A stretch of 64,000 bases of DNA from Flavobacteriales bacterium (GCA_947454525.1 CANGJM010000016.1:1-64000), one strand, 5' to 3'. Positions 54,479 to 63,464 are shown, numbered from the stretch's first letter. Translations and numbers: made by a program. The notes: generated from the sequence alone by a model not told the origin.

Positions 54479-55531
54479 ATGAAAAAAACAATCATCATCA
54501 CCGGCGGTGCCGGATTCATCGGTTCACACGTTGTTCGACGTTTTTTGAACAATTATCCAACTTACCTCATCGTGAACGTGGATAAATTGACCTATGCGGG
54601 AAATTTAGAAAACCTGAAAGATGTGGCGGATCATCCCAATTACCGTTTTGAACGTGCGGATATCGTTGATGCGGAAGCGGTTCGTGCCATTTTCCAAAAA
54701 TACGAGGTGACGGATGTCATTCACTTGGCAGCAGAATCACACGTGGATCGCTCCATTGAGGGTCCGATGGACTTCGTCATGACGAACGTTGTGGGAACGG
54801 TCAACCTGCTTCAAGCAGCGAAAGACGCGTGGAAAGGAACAGAGGGACACGTTTTTCACCATGTTTCCACGGATGAAGTGTACGGAAGTTTAGGTGACGA
54901 AGGATTGTTCACAGAACATACTTCCTACGATCCAAGAAGTCCATATTCAGCGTCGAAAGCATCCTCGGATCACTTCGTTATGGCTTTTTACCACACCTAT
55001 GGACTTCCGATAAAAATGTCGAATTGTTCCAACAACTACGGAAGTCACCACTTTCCAGAAAAGTTGATTCCCTTGATGATTCACAATATTCAGCATAAAA
55101 AACCATTGCCTGTTTACGGGAAAGGAGACAACATCCGTGATTGGTTGTGGGTAGAAGACCACGCTAGTGCGATTGATGCCATTTTCCACACAGGAAGAAT
55201 CGGTGAATCGTACAACGTTGGTGGACTCAACGAGTGGACGAACATCGAATTGGTGCGTTTTCTGTGTCAACTCATGGACCAAAAACTCGGACGTCCAACC
55301 GGTGAATCCGAAGAATTGATCACCTACGTTACCGACCGCGCTGGACACGACAAACGTTACGCCATCGACGCAAGCAAACTCAAAGAAGAACTCGGCTGGA
55401 CACCATCCATCACCTTCGAAGAGGGACTGTCCAAAACCGTTGACTGGTACCTCGAAAACCAAGATTGGGTCGAACAGGTAACAAGCGGCGCGTATCAGGA
55501 TTATTATGAGACGATGTACAATAAACGATAA
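54479..55531 (+). CDS. rmlB: dTDP-glucose 4,6-dehydratase
   Basis: A 350-aa short-chain dehydrogenase. GGAGFIGSH (9-17) binds NAD; KLTYAGNLENL, AAESHVDRSI, STDEVYGSLG, the catalytic PYSASKASSDH, and NNYGSHHFPEKLIPL are diagnostic for RmlB. It makes dTDP-4-keto-6-deoxyglucose, but rmlA, rmlC and rmlD are not in the window. I start at ATG 54479 (MKKTIIITGGAGF), since the longer frame is repeat-encoded. Its TAA stop is the start of a TAATGTGC array. Confidence 0.95.
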   Translation: MKKTIIITGGAGFIGSHVVRRFLNNYPTYLIVNVDKLTYAGNLENLKDVADHPNYRFERADIVDAEAVRAIFQKYEVTDVIHLAAESHVDRSIEGPMDFVMTNVVGTVNLLQAAKDAWKGTEGHVFHHVSTDEVYGSLGDEGLFTEHTSYDPRSPYSASKASSDHFVMAFYHTYGLPIKMSNCSNNYGSHHFPEKLIPLMIHNIQHKKPLPVYGKGDNIRDWLWVEDHASAIDAIFHTGRIGESYNVGGLNEWTNIELVRFLCQLMDQKLGRPTGESEELITYVTDRAGHDKRYAIDASKLKEELGWTPSITFEEGLSKTVDWYLENQDWVEQVTSGAYQDYYETMYNKR

Positions 55532-55669
55532 TGTGCCAATCTGCTAATGTGCTAATGGTTTGTGCGCTATCGCTTGAAGTAAATAGTAGAAAATGACCCA
55601 CGATTCCGACACTAGGCACTGAGCACTAGGCACTGACACACTAGTCACTAGTCACTAAACAACTAAACC
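55529..55669. repeat. Short spacer after rmlB with two array families
   Basis: TAATGTGCCAATCTGCTAAT, then GGTTTGTGCGCTATCGC, which is the reverse complement of the right end (GCGCACAAATC type). Before the next ATG lies a CACTAGGCACTGAG / CACTAGTCACTAGTC array (55608-55655). Confidence 0.75.
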
Positions 55670-56410
55670 ATGAACTTTCTATCAAAACTATTCGGCACCT
55701 CCTCCAACTCCAAATACGATTTAGGTCAATTGGAAGTGGACATGCATAGTCATTTGATTCCAGGTATTGACGACGGTTCTCCATCCATGGATCATACCAT
55801 TGCGATGTTGGCGAAGTTCGAGCAAATGGGCTACCGAAAAGTGGTGACTACGCCGCATATTTTGAACGATGTGCATCCCAATACGCCGCAAACCATCCTT
55901 GGTGGATTGGCAGACGTGCGGGCGGAAATCAAACGCTTGGGAATGAAGATTGAGATCGAAGCAGCAGCTGAATATTACTGTGATGAGACCTTTCTTCCGA
56001 TCATTGAGCGCAACGAAATCCTCAGCTTCGGTTCAAACTATGTTTTAATGGAATTCGGATTCTTGAGCCCATCGCAATACGAAGCGCAAGCGCTCTTCAA
56101 TTTACAGGTCGCGGGCTACGTACCGATTCTTGCGCATTACGAACGTTATCCATACTATTTTGGTGACTTCAAAAAAGTCGATGAATTGCGTGAACGAAAC
56201 ATACAAATCCAAGTCAACTTAAATTCCTTAACAGGACACTATGGTCCGGGTGTGAAAAAGATGGCTGAGCAACTCATTAAAAACAAGCAGGTCGATTTTC
56301 TGGGCACCGATTGTCACCGCATGGAACATTTAATGATGATCGAACAAAGCTTGGATTTATCCATTTATAAGCACATCGAGGCCTTGACCTTGAAAAATAA
56401 CCAATTGTGA
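55670..56410 (+). CDS. CpsB/YwqE-type tyrosine-protein phosphatase (PHP family)
   Basis: A 246-aa metal-dependent phosphatase of the PHP superfamily. DMHSHLIPGIDDG (24-36) supplies the first metal ligands; VVTTPHILNDVHPN, EAAAEYYCDETFLP, ILAHYERYPYY and the final DFLGTDCHRMEH complete the set. In capsule systems it dephosphorylates the autokinase that controls chain length and export. No Wzz/Wzc-type kinase is in the window. Last gene of the sugar cluster; its TGA overlaps the next GTG start. Confidence 0.92.
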   Translation: MNFLSKLFGTSSNSKYDLGQLEVDMHSHLIPGIDDGSPSMDHTIAMLAKFEQMGYRKVVTTPHILNDVHPNTPQTILGGLADVRAEIKRLGMKIEIEAAAEYYCDETFLPIIERNEILSFGSNYVLMEFGFLSPSQYEAQALFNLQVAGYVPILAHYERYPYYFGDFKKVDELRERNIQIQVNLNSLTGHYGPGVKKMAEQLIKNKQVDFLGTDCHRMEHLMMIEQSLDLSIYKHIEALTLKNNQL

Positions 56411-56871
56411 TCCTTCATTTCCTGCGTCACGCCAAAACGAATCAGGTGAGTCCAAGCGGACGCGACTTCGACCGTGAATTGCTCCCACGCGGCTACGAAC
56501 AGCTCAGCGAATTTCGTGCATTCGTTGGAAAGCATAATCAACAAAAAGCACTTTCCATCGACCACATCTACTGTTCTTCCGCAAAGCGCACGCGTCAAAC
56601 CTTCAACGAAATCGCGGATCTTTTTCCCAACGCCACCATTTCCTTTCACGACGAACTGTACCTCGCCTCTGCATCCGAATTACTGACTTTCCTCAGCTCC
56701 AAAAACTCCCCGCAAACATCCCTACTCATCGGCCACAACGCAGGACTCTCCGATCTTGCCACCTATCTCACCGGTTCCGACATTCACCTCAAAACCTGCG
56801 GTTACGTTCAGCTTTCTTTTCCTTTCGATCATTCGGGATTTATTTCGGCAAGCACAGGGACGTCTATTTAA
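56407..56871 (+). CDS. Histidine phosphatase, SixA-like
   Basis: A 154-aa protein of the phosphoglycerate-mutase-like superfamily. LRHAKTN near the start contains the R-H catalytic motif; IYCSSAKRTRQT has the second Arg; LLIGHNAGLSDLA carries the second catalytic His. SixA removes phosphate from histidine phosphotransfer domains; small relatives act on other phosphates. GTG start at 56407, overlapping the upstream stop by 4 bp. The TAA is part of the following TAATGTGC array. Confidence 0.85.
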   Translation: MILHFLRHAKTNQVSPSGRDFDRELLPRGYEQLSEFRAFVGKHNQQKALSIDHIYCSSAKRTRQTFNEIADLFPNATISFHDELYLASASELLTFLSSKNSPQTSLLIGHNAGLSDLATYLTGSDIHLKTCGYVQLSFPFDHSGFISASTGTSI

Positions 56872-57223
56872 TGTGCTAATGTGCCAATTTGCTAATTTGC
56901 TAATGTGCTAATGTGCCAATGATTTGTTCGCTTCACTAATAGTTCATTGCGTATCGCAGAAATAGTAGTGGGCTTACGAGTCAATGTGCTTCCGCCGTGG
57001 CGGAGTGATAATCTGCCAATGTGCTAATGGGTAGCTGTTGGCTCTTCGAAAGCGAAGATTTGTTTTGTTATCGGTTTATTGTAATCAGATGTGGTTTTCT
57101 ATTCTGCTGTAAACATTTCAACTATTTCGCCTTGGCGAAACAAATCATTGGCACATTAGCACATTCTAGTATGCCAAGGCTTCGCCCAGAGAATATTTCT
57201 TTCATTTTTTCGTTCTTTAGTTT
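56869..57223. repeat. Spacer after the SixA-like gene, composite
   Basis: Opens with TAATGTGC arrays and GATTTGTTCGC (right end, reverse-complemented), then a CGTGGCGG palindrome and a left array with GGGTAGCTGTTGGCTC (57013-57047). CGCCTTGGCGAAACAAATC and a right array (57147-57166) follow. The last 55 bp before the next ATG are ordinary DNA. No gene. Confidence 0.75.
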
Positions 57224-57595
57224 ATGACTGATTCTAAAAACCCGTTATTGACTAAAACATTTGACTTTGCGCTGTTGACTGTGTCTTTTTGTCAAGAGTT
57301 ACAAGCTCAGAAAAATTATGTTATTGCAAATCAACTGCTGAAATCCGGTACCTCAATCGGTGCTAACGTGAGAGAAGCTCAACACGCGGAATCTAAACTT
57401 GATTTTATCCACAAACTTAAAATTGCTTCTAAAGAATGTGAGGAAACTATTTATTGGCTCGAAATCTGTCAAGCCAGTTATTCTTTAAATTGTGAAAACC
57501 TTCTTTTTGAATCTCAACAAATCGGAAAATTGCTCAGTCGCATCATTTCTACTGCTAAGTTAAATTCTAAGAGTTCTTCAACGAAAAACAATTAA
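57224..57595 (+). CDS. Four-helix bundle protein (23S rRNA intervening-sequence type)
   Basis: A 123-aa helical protein. The N-terminal KTFDFALLTVSFCQEL, the central LLKSGTSIGANVREAQHAES and IASKECEETIYWLEI are signatures of the S23/IVP family. Members first came to notice inside 23S rRNA intervening sequences, but in Bacteroidota many are free-standing; role unknown. Here it lies alone between repeat spacers, with no rRNA nearby. Possibly RNA-binding. Confidence 0.9.
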   Translation: MTDSKNPLLTKTFDFALLTVSFCQELQAQKNYVIANQLLKSGTSIGANVREAQHAESKLDFIHKLKIASKECEETIYWLEICQASYSLNCENLLFESQQIGKLLSRIISTAKLNSKSSSTKNN

Positions 57596-57912
57596 CCTTT
57601 CGCAAAGCGATCGAATCATTAGCAGATTAGCAGTCCGCCGCGGCGGAAGCACATTGGCACATTGTTTCCCACTCCTTTTTCTACCATCTACTTTGAACTT
57701 TTTCGCCTTGCGGAACAAATCATTAGCACATTGGCACATTAGCATACCGACGTAGAAGTCGGCACAGGCATTAGCACATTGATTACCGAAATCTAAATAG
57801 TAGAACCTCGTAAGCCCACTCCTTTTTCTACAAAAAACACTAAACGCTTTGCTCCGCCGCAGAGGAGCAAACAAATCATTAGCACATTGGCACATTAGCA
57901 CATTAGCACATT
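57596..57912. repeat. Spacer with three right ends
   Basis: Three successive blocks of AACAAATC or CGAATC followed by an ATTAGCAC array (57616-57665, 57718-57780, 57872-57911). One array is interrupted by GTCCGCCGCGGCGGA, another by a CCGACGTAGAAGTCGG hairpin. A CCTCGTAAGCCCACTCC module lies between. No gene. Confidence 0.75.
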
Positions 57913-57920
57913 GTATTCAC

Positions 57921-57928
57921 TATATTTG
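57921..57928 (+). promoter_or_regulatory. -7 box of the SUFU-domain gene
   Basis: TATATTTG ends 3 bp before the ATG at 57932, so the transcript would start at or beside the start codon. The last array unit ends 9 bp upstream of the box and occupies part of the -33 area. Confidence 0.5.
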
Positions 57929-57931
57929 CAC

Positions 57932-58546
57932 ATGCCCACACTCCTCCACTCCCTCTCCCAGCGCTTCGGATCTCCTCAACTTCAATCAATCCAACGAAAC
58001 AACGATACCTATTGCTTGATTACCTTGCCTGGATCGAAGGAACTTCGGATATTGATGACGACCGGATTGTCGGACTTTGAAATGAAGGTCCATGAGAAAC
58101 ACAAGGGAGAAGAATGGAAAGAATTATACATCTTGATTCCAAGTTATTGGGATTTAGCGGATGAAGCGAATGTCAACATGAATTGGGTCTTCGACTGGTT
58201 GACGAAACTCAAGAATTACGTGATTACGAACGAAACATGGCTTGGACACGGGCATACGCTGCCGACGGGAAAGGAGATGCAACAGATTTCTCCCAACATG
58301 AGACAAAATCATTTTATGTTGTCGGATCCCATTGAATTAGCGGAAGAATTAGCGCCGATTCAAGTGGGGGATAAATCCATTGGATTTTTGGCATTGATTC
58401 CGATCTTTGCCGATGAAATGGACTACAAACAAGGAAAAGGAACGGCGAAATTATTTGCGAAATTTGCGCTGCAGAATATTACAGAAAAATTGGATAATTA
58501 CCGCTCGACGGTCCTGAAGACACGTTGGAATTTCTTTGCCAAATGA
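57932..58546 (+). CDS. Suppressor-of-fused (SUFU) domain protein
   Basis: A 204-aa protein with a SUFU-like core: LRILMTTGLSDFEM, EWKELYILIPSYWDL, WLGHGHTLP, and LALIPIFADEMDYKQGKG. Bacterial SUFU proteins are widespread; some appear as immunity proteins, most have no known role. I chose ATG 57932 (MPTLLHSLSQRFG) over a TTG at 57911 that lies in the repeat array and upstream of the -7 box. Its stop overlaps the next ATG by 4 bp. Confidence 0.82.
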   Translation: MPTLLHSLSQRFGSPQLQSIQRNNDTYCLITLPGSKELRILMTTGLSDFEMKVHEKHKGEEWKELYILIPSYWDLADEANVNMNWVFDWLTKLKNYVITNETWLGHGHTLPTGKEMQQISPNMRQNHFMLSDPIELAEELAPIQVGDKSIGFLALIPIFADEMDYKQGKGTAKLFAKFALQNITEKLDNYRSTVLKTRWNFFAK

Positions 58547-59457
58547 AGCAAAAATCAGTACAAGCACACATTGCCCTGTTGTTGGTCAACGTACTCTATG
58601 GAGCCAGTCATGTATTGGCGAAGGGTGTCATGCCAGGCTTTTTGACGCCAACTGTTTTCATCTTATTTCGCGTGGTGGGAGCCACAGCGCTGTTTTGGCT
58701 CGTGCTCAGTTTGACAAAACGATCCAAGATTGAAGGCAAAGATTTTCCGTTGATCGCCTTGTGCGGTCTCTTTGGCGTCGCGATCAATCAATTGTTTTTC
58801 TTTCACGGATTAAACCTTTCCTCGGCGTTTAACTCGGGAATCATCATGGCCCTGAATCCGATTATGGTAGTGATTTTATCGTTTTTCCTCTTGAAGGAAC
58901 GACTAACCGCCTTCAAAATAACGGGCATTACCTTGGGAGCGACGGGAGCGATTCTCTTGACCTTGAAAGCATCCACACATATGGGCGATTCTCGTTTGGG
59001 CGATTTATTCCTTTTCCTGAACGCCTTGAGCTACGCGATTTACTTGGTGCTGGCGAAACCACTGATGAAAAAATACAGTCCGATACAAGTCATCACATGG
59101 GTCTTTACCTTTGGACTCTTTTTCGTCCTCCTATTCCCTCCGACTTTGAGCGAATTGAGTCAAACGAATTTTCAGCGGATTCCGACAGAAATTTGGTGGA
59201 AAATTACGTACGTCGTGATTGGTGTGACCTTTCTTACGTACTTACTCACCATCTTCGGATTGAAATACCTCAGCGCAACGATTTCCAGTGCCTACATTTA
59301 CACACAACCCGTCATGGTGCTACTGTTTACCTTTTTATTTGCGATCATCGGCTGGTCCGAGGATTACCGAAGTACCATTACCTCTGAAAAGATTCTGTAT
59401 ATGTTCGTTATCTTTACCGGTGTTTACTTGACGTCTAAATCAACCTCCAAAAAATGA
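58543..59457 (+). CDS. EamA/DMT family transporter
   Basis: A 304-aa inner-membrane protein with ten spans made of two EamA repeats. The first has LLLVNVLYGASHVLAKG and FILFRVVGATALFW; NPIMVVILSFFLLKERLT is the hallmark end of repeat one, and TQPVMVLLFTFLFAIIGW its counterpart in repeat two. Substrate unknown (amino acids or metabolites in relatives). ATG 58543 overlaps the upstream TGA (ATGA); an in-frame TTG at 58525 is less likely. Confidence 0.9.
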   Translation: MKQKSVQAHIALLLVNVLYGASHVLAKGVMPGFLTPTVFILFRVVGATALFWLVLSLTKRSKIEGKDFPLIALCGLFGVAINQLFFFHGLNLSSAFNSGIIMALNPIMVVILSFFLLKERLTAFKITGITLGATGAILLTLKASTHMGDSRLGDLFLFLNALSYAIYLVLAKPLMKKYSPIQVITWVFTFGLFFVLLFPPTLSELSQTNFQRIPTEIWWKITYVVIGVTFLTYLLTIFGLKYLSATISSAYIYTQPVMVLLFTFLFAIIGWSEDYRSTITSEKILYMFVIFTGVYLTSKSTSKK

Positions 59458-62243
59458 AAAATCTTCTTTTTTGCTTTATCCTTTTGAGTGTTTCCATCAG
59501 TTGGGGACAAAATAAAATCATCGACCACAAAGCATATCCCGAATGGAAACGTTTGGAAAAACAACAGTTTAGTCAAAATGACGAATGGCTGACCTACGAA
59601 ATCAATCCACTGACGGGCGATGGCTATTTGCACTGGTATCAGAGCGCAACAGGAAAACACGATTCCCTGAAACGAGCAAAGGATGCACAACTCGATCCGA
59701 ACGGACAATTCATCGCGTGGAAAGTTGTTCCGGGATTTGACACCCTGCGAAACTGCGAATTGAACAAAGTCGACAAGAAAAAATGGCCAAAGGATAGTTT
59801 GTACATCCTTCTGACGGCTAACGATTCCTTGATCAAAGTTCCCAAATTGAAGTCCTTCCAAATCATGGAAGATGCCTCTGTACTCGCTTATTTGTCGGAA
59901 GTGAGTCAAAAACCAGCACCGGAAGTCAAAAAGAATTGGCTGCAAAAACATGGATTCCAGAAGGAAGAAAAACCAGTGGAAAAACCGAAAAGCGACGGAC
60001 ATCAACTCACTATTTGGACCACCACCAACTCATGGAAACAAACGAATGTCACGAAGTACTCCTTGCCAAAAAATGGAAAATACGTCGCGATTGTCACTCA
60101 GCAAAAACTGAAAAACGATTCCTCACAGGTGCGCATCTACGAAGTTGCCACGCAAACACTCATCAAAGAATTTGACCGAAATACCGCATGTGAAGCACCG
60201 ATATGGAACGAAGACGGAACACGTTTGGCGTTTTTTGCAAGTCAAGACACGAACAAAGTGAAACAGTTCGAATTGAATGTCTTTGACCTTGTCTCCAATA
60301 AAACGTGGGTTTTCGGCGACACATTGACTCCCGATTTCGACACCTTGAAAGGAATATCGGAAAACCGCACGCCTATTTTCACACAGGACAATCGATTTTT
60401 GTTCTTCGGCGTGTCAGACCATGTGAAAGCAGAGGTAAAAGACACGCTTCTTGAATCAGAAAAAGTGCGTGTGGACATCTGGCATTACCAAGATCAGGAA
60501 CTTCAAGCACAGCAATTGGTGCAATTGAGCCAAGAGAAAAAACGCAGTGATTTGTACGTTTTTCGCTTTGACAACGAGAAAATCATTCCACTCAGCAACG
60601 ATACGCTTAGCGTGCGCGCGTCCGACCAACTCATCGGAGATTACCTGCAAGCAACGAGCAATGAAGCTTACGCCATTCAACAACAATGGAAATCCCCCGG
60701 ATTGGAAGACGTCTACCGCATTTCTTTAATCGATGGCTCGATAGAACTCCTCGCAAAAGGACTCGCGTATCCTGGGATTCTTTCTCCAAAAGGCGCTTAC
60801 TTCACGTATTTCAATCCAGCGAAAAATCAACACGTCCTGTTAGATATCGCCGCGAAATCGGTTTCGTACATGAACGCGAATCGCAAGGACATCACTTGGA
60901 ATGAAGACCTCAACGGGCAACCGATGGAGGCAGGTCCAGAAGGATGGATTGGCTTCGATCGCAGCGAAGACCACGTGTATTTCAAGTCCCGCTACGACCT
61001 GTGGGATTATCAAATCAGCACACAGAAATTACAGTCCCTGACAAATGAATGGGCAACGAAAAACAAGGTCCGCATGGACTTAGTGCAATGGGAATCCGAC
61101 AGCGTTTACATCGATCTCCGTGATTGCTACGCGAAAAGCTTTGAACTGTCCACCAAAAAAGAAGGACTTCATTCCTTCGATGCGAGTCAAGCGAATGGTT
61201 TGCGTCAAATCATTCAAATTCCAGCGCGCATTTCCTTGATCGAACGTTCCCCAAATAAAAACCATTATTTTTTCCGTTGGATGACGGTTTCTCATTACCC
61301 AGAATTGGAATTGTGGAACGATCAATATCAGCCTGAAGGAGTCTTGTCGGTGACGAATCCACAACAAGCGAACTACAATTGGGCGACGAGTGAAATCGTG
61401 AAATGGAAAGCCTACGACGGACAAAACCTCGAAGGAATCCTCTACAAACCTGCGGATTACGATGCGACGAAAAAGTATCCACTCATTCTTTACTACTACG
61501 AATTGAACTCGGATAATCTTCACAACTATCAAGGACCTCGTCCCTCTGCGAGTACGATTAATCCGACCGAATACGCTTCCGCGGGATATTTTGTGTTCAT
61601 TCCAGACATCCGCTACGAGATTGGACATCCTGCCAAATCGGCATATAATTGCATCATGAGCGCAACAGATCAGCTCCTGAAACAGTTTCCAATCGATTCC
61701 ACGCGCATGGGCTTGCAAGGACAAAGTTGGGGTGGATATCAAACCGCTCAACTCGTAACCATGACCAAACGATACGCAGCTGCCATGGCCGGAGCTCCTG
61801 TAGGAAACATGATTTCTGCTTACGGCGGAATCCGTTGGGGATCCGGATTGAACCGACAATTCCAATACGAGTCCACACAAAGTCGCATTGGAAAAACGAT
61901 TTGGGAGGCACAAGCCTTGTACATCGAAAATTCACCTTTGTTTCATTTGCCGAATGTCACTACACCTTTGTTGATCATGGCCAATGACCGCGACGGAGCG
62001 GTTCCATGGTACCAGGGACTAGAATTGTACAACGGAATGAGACGCCTTGGAAAACCATGTTGGATGTTGAACTACAACGATGACGACCACAACCTGACCA
62101 AACTTCCGTACAAAATCGATTTAAGCATCCGCATGCGTCAATTCTTTGACCATTACCTCCAAGGAAAACCAGCGCCACTTTGGTTGAAAGATGGCATTCC
62201 AGCCATCGACAAAGGACAAAAGTTTGGGTATGAAACAGAGTAA
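59454..62243 (+). CDS. S9 family (prolyl oligopeptidase-like) serine peptidase, secreted
   Basis: A 929-aa peptidase. A signal peptide (MKNLLFCFILLSVSISWG) is followed by a long beta-propeller region (to about 640) and a C-terminal alpha/beta-hydrolase domain. The catalytic Ser758 lies in GLQGQSWGGYQ; the Asp is in LIMANDRDGAVPW (845 or 847) and the His is His879 in YNDDDHNLTK. DPP-IV/PepX-like enzymes of this kind trim peptides in the periplasm. The N-terminal part is longer than in classical prolyl oligopeptidases. Overlaps both neighbours (4 bp and 14 bp). Confidence 0.92.
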   Translation: MKNLLFCFILLSVSISWGQNKIIDHKAYPEWKRLEKQQFSQNDEWLTYEINPLTGDGYLHWYQSATGKHDSLKRAKDAQLDPNGQFIAWKVVPGFDTLRNCELNKVDKKKWPKDSLYILLTANDSLIKVPKLKSFQIMEDASVLAYLSEVSQKPAPEVKKNWLQKHGFQKEEKPVEKPKSDGHQLTIWTTTNSWKQTNVTKYSLPKNGKYVAIVTQQKLKNDSSQVRIYEVATQTLIKEFDRNTACEAPIWNEDGTRLAFFASQDTNKVKQFELNVFDLVSNKTWVFGDTLTPDFDTLKGISENRTPIFTQDNRFLFFGVSDHVKAEVKDTLLESEKVRVDIWHYQDQELQAQQLVQLSQEKKRSDLYVFRFDNEKIIPLSNDTLSVRASDQLIGDYLQATSNEAYAIQQQWKSPGLEDVYRISLIDGSIELLAKGLAYPGILSPKGAYFTYFNPAKNQHVLLDIAAKSVSYMNANRKDITWNEDLNGQPMEAGPEGWIGFDRSEDHVYFKSRYDLWDYQISTQKLQSLTNEWATKNKVRMDLVQWESDSVYIDLRDCYAKSFELSTKKEGLHSFDASQANGLRQIIQIPARISLIERSPNKNHYFFRWMTVSHYPELELWNDQYQPEGVLSVTNPQQANYNWATSEIVKWKAYDGQNLEGILYKPADYDATKKYPLILYYYELNSDNLHNYQGPRPSASTINPTEYASAGYFVFIPDIRYEIGHPAKSAYNCIMSATDQLLKQFPIDSTRMGLQGQSWGGYQTAQLVTMTKRYAAAMAGAPVGNMISAYGGIRWGSGLNRQFQYESTQSRIGKTIWEAQALYIENSPLFHLPNVTTPLLIMANDRDGAVPWYQGLELYNGMRRLGKPCWMLNYNDDDHNLTKLPYKIDLSIRMRQFFDHYLQGKPAPLWLKDGIPAIDKGQKFGYETE

Positions 62244-62577
62244 AACCTGGTACTACCTGACGCTTGCTGTCCTGTTGGGAATCACGATTTTGAGCTTAAT
62301 GCCACCGAAATCAGGTGTGGAAATTCAGAGTAACGACAAAATCAATCACTTTGTCGCGTATGCCGTATTGAGCTTTTGTAGCTTTACATCCGCACAAGGA
62401 AAGCGTTTTTGGCGAATTCTGCTCCTTTGTATCGCGTATGGAATCTTCATGGAATTCGCACAGGGCTTCGTTCCGGGACGCGAACAATCCATGTTGGACG
62501 CTTTGGCAAATACCTTGGGTGTCGGAATCGGTTGGCTGATTTTCCGGATGATAAATCGATCAAAAAGGACCGTCTAA
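62230..62577 (+). CDS. VanZ-like membrane protein
   Basis: A 115-aa protein with about four spans. LGITILSLMPPKSG, DKINHFVAYAVLSF and FMEFAQGFVPGREQSMLDALANTLG contain the VanZ family residues (D-K-x-x-H, E-x-x-Q, D-x-x-x-N). The role is unknown in most bacteria; VanZ gives low-level teicoplanin resistance in enterococci. I use ATG 62230, which overlaps the peptidase end by 14 bp; an ATG at 62191 would give an unusual hydrophilic extension. Converges with the rhomboid gene with 1 bp between them. Confidence 0.85.
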   Translation: MKQSKTWYYLTLAVLLGITILSLMPPKSGVEIQSNDKINHFVAYAVLSFCSFTSAQGKRFWRILLLCIAYGIFMEFAQGFVPGREQSMLDALANTLGVGIGWLIFRMINRSKRTV

Positions 62578-62578
62578 A

Positions 62579-63367
62579 CTACTGTTCAGAAGGATTCTTC
62601 GGCGGAGTACTCGGTGTTTTCTTGAATTCGTAGGTCACGATGATTTCGCTGGAAATGTTTCGCGATTCCTCCAATTTACGCTGCTCCTCTTCCTCCTGTA
62701 AACGGAGTTTTTCGAGGTACATTCCTTCTAAATCTGGCGGTTCAATGCCCAGCTCTTTTTCGATTTCATATTGGTATTTTGGACGCTGGGGTCCTAATTT
62801 GCGGTAATAAAAGGCCAAAAACACTCCGATAATCATCCCACTGAGGTGTCCTTCCCAAGAGATGCGCTCCTTCGTTGGAAATATTCCCCAAATCATGGAG
62901 CCATACAAAAAGACGATAAACAAGGCCAAGGCTTGCAAGGGCAAGTATTTTCTCAGTACTCCAGAAGTAAAAAGGAAAGCGGCCAAACTGTAAATCACTC
63001 CGCTCATGCCAATGTGGTGTGCGCCATTGTTCGCTCCAAAGACCCAAAGGAAAAGTCCGGTCAAAAACCAGCTAAACAAAAAGACTTTCAGCGCAATTTC
63101 TTTGTAGGAATAAAACAACAAGGTCATCAACAAGAAAGCAGGAACCGAATTGTTCAAAATGTGTTTCACATCCGAATGTGCGTGAATCCAAGGCATAAAA
63201 AGGATTCCCTTCAAGCCAGAAACCTGTTTTGGAACGACTCCCAGTCGATGAAAATCGTAGATAAAGAGAAAATCCGCCCAATAAATCAACCACATGATGA
63301 GCAAAGCCACCAAAGCAGGTGGAATGGCATTTCTCAAATGAGATTCAAAGGGTGGCGTTTGTTGCAT
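62579..63367 (-). CDS. Rhomboid family intramembrane serine protease
   Basis: A 262-aa membrane protease. Six spans are followed by a charged cytosolic tail (about 195-262, with LRLQEEEEQRKLEE). The catalytic dyad is Ser122 in HIGMSGVIYSLA and His174 in WEGHLSGMI; His69 in DVKHILNN is the usual third polar residue. It cleaves membrane-spanning substrates; targets unknown. The first gene after the plus-strand cluster to face the other way. Confidence 0.92.
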   Translation of the reverse strand: MQQTPPFESHLRNAIPPALVALLIMWLIYWADFLFIYDFHRLGVVPKQVSGLKGILFMPWIHAHSDVKHILNNSVPAFLLMTLLFYSYKEIALKVFLFSWFLTGLFLWVFGANNGAHHIGMSGVIYSLAAFLFTSGVLRKYLPLQALALFIVFLYGSMIWGIFPTKERISWEGHLSGMIIGVFLAFYYRKLGPQRPKYQYEIEKELGIEPPDLEGMYLEKLRLQEEEEQRKLEESRNISSEIIVTYEFKKTPSTPPKNPSEQ

Positions 63368-63452
63368 CGTCCACCAAATGTCAAAAGATATGCCTAGTTG
63401 AAAATACTGACAGACTGTCCTAAAAATAAAGGCCCTGTTTTTAACAATCCCT

Positions 63453-63460
63453 TATCTTTG
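63453..63460 (+). promoter_or_regulatory. -7 box of the DUF2480 gene
   Basis: TATCTTTG fits TAnnTTTG and ends 4 bp before the ATG at 63465, predicting a leaderless or nearly leaderless transcript. Confidence 0.6.
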
Positions 63461-63464
63461 TAAC

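Noticed and set aside
57596-57912. tRNA or small RNA gene in repeat spacers
   Set aside because: Hairpins are abundant, but no cloverleaf with a CCA-type end or TTCGA loop was recognised; all hairpins belong to repeat families.
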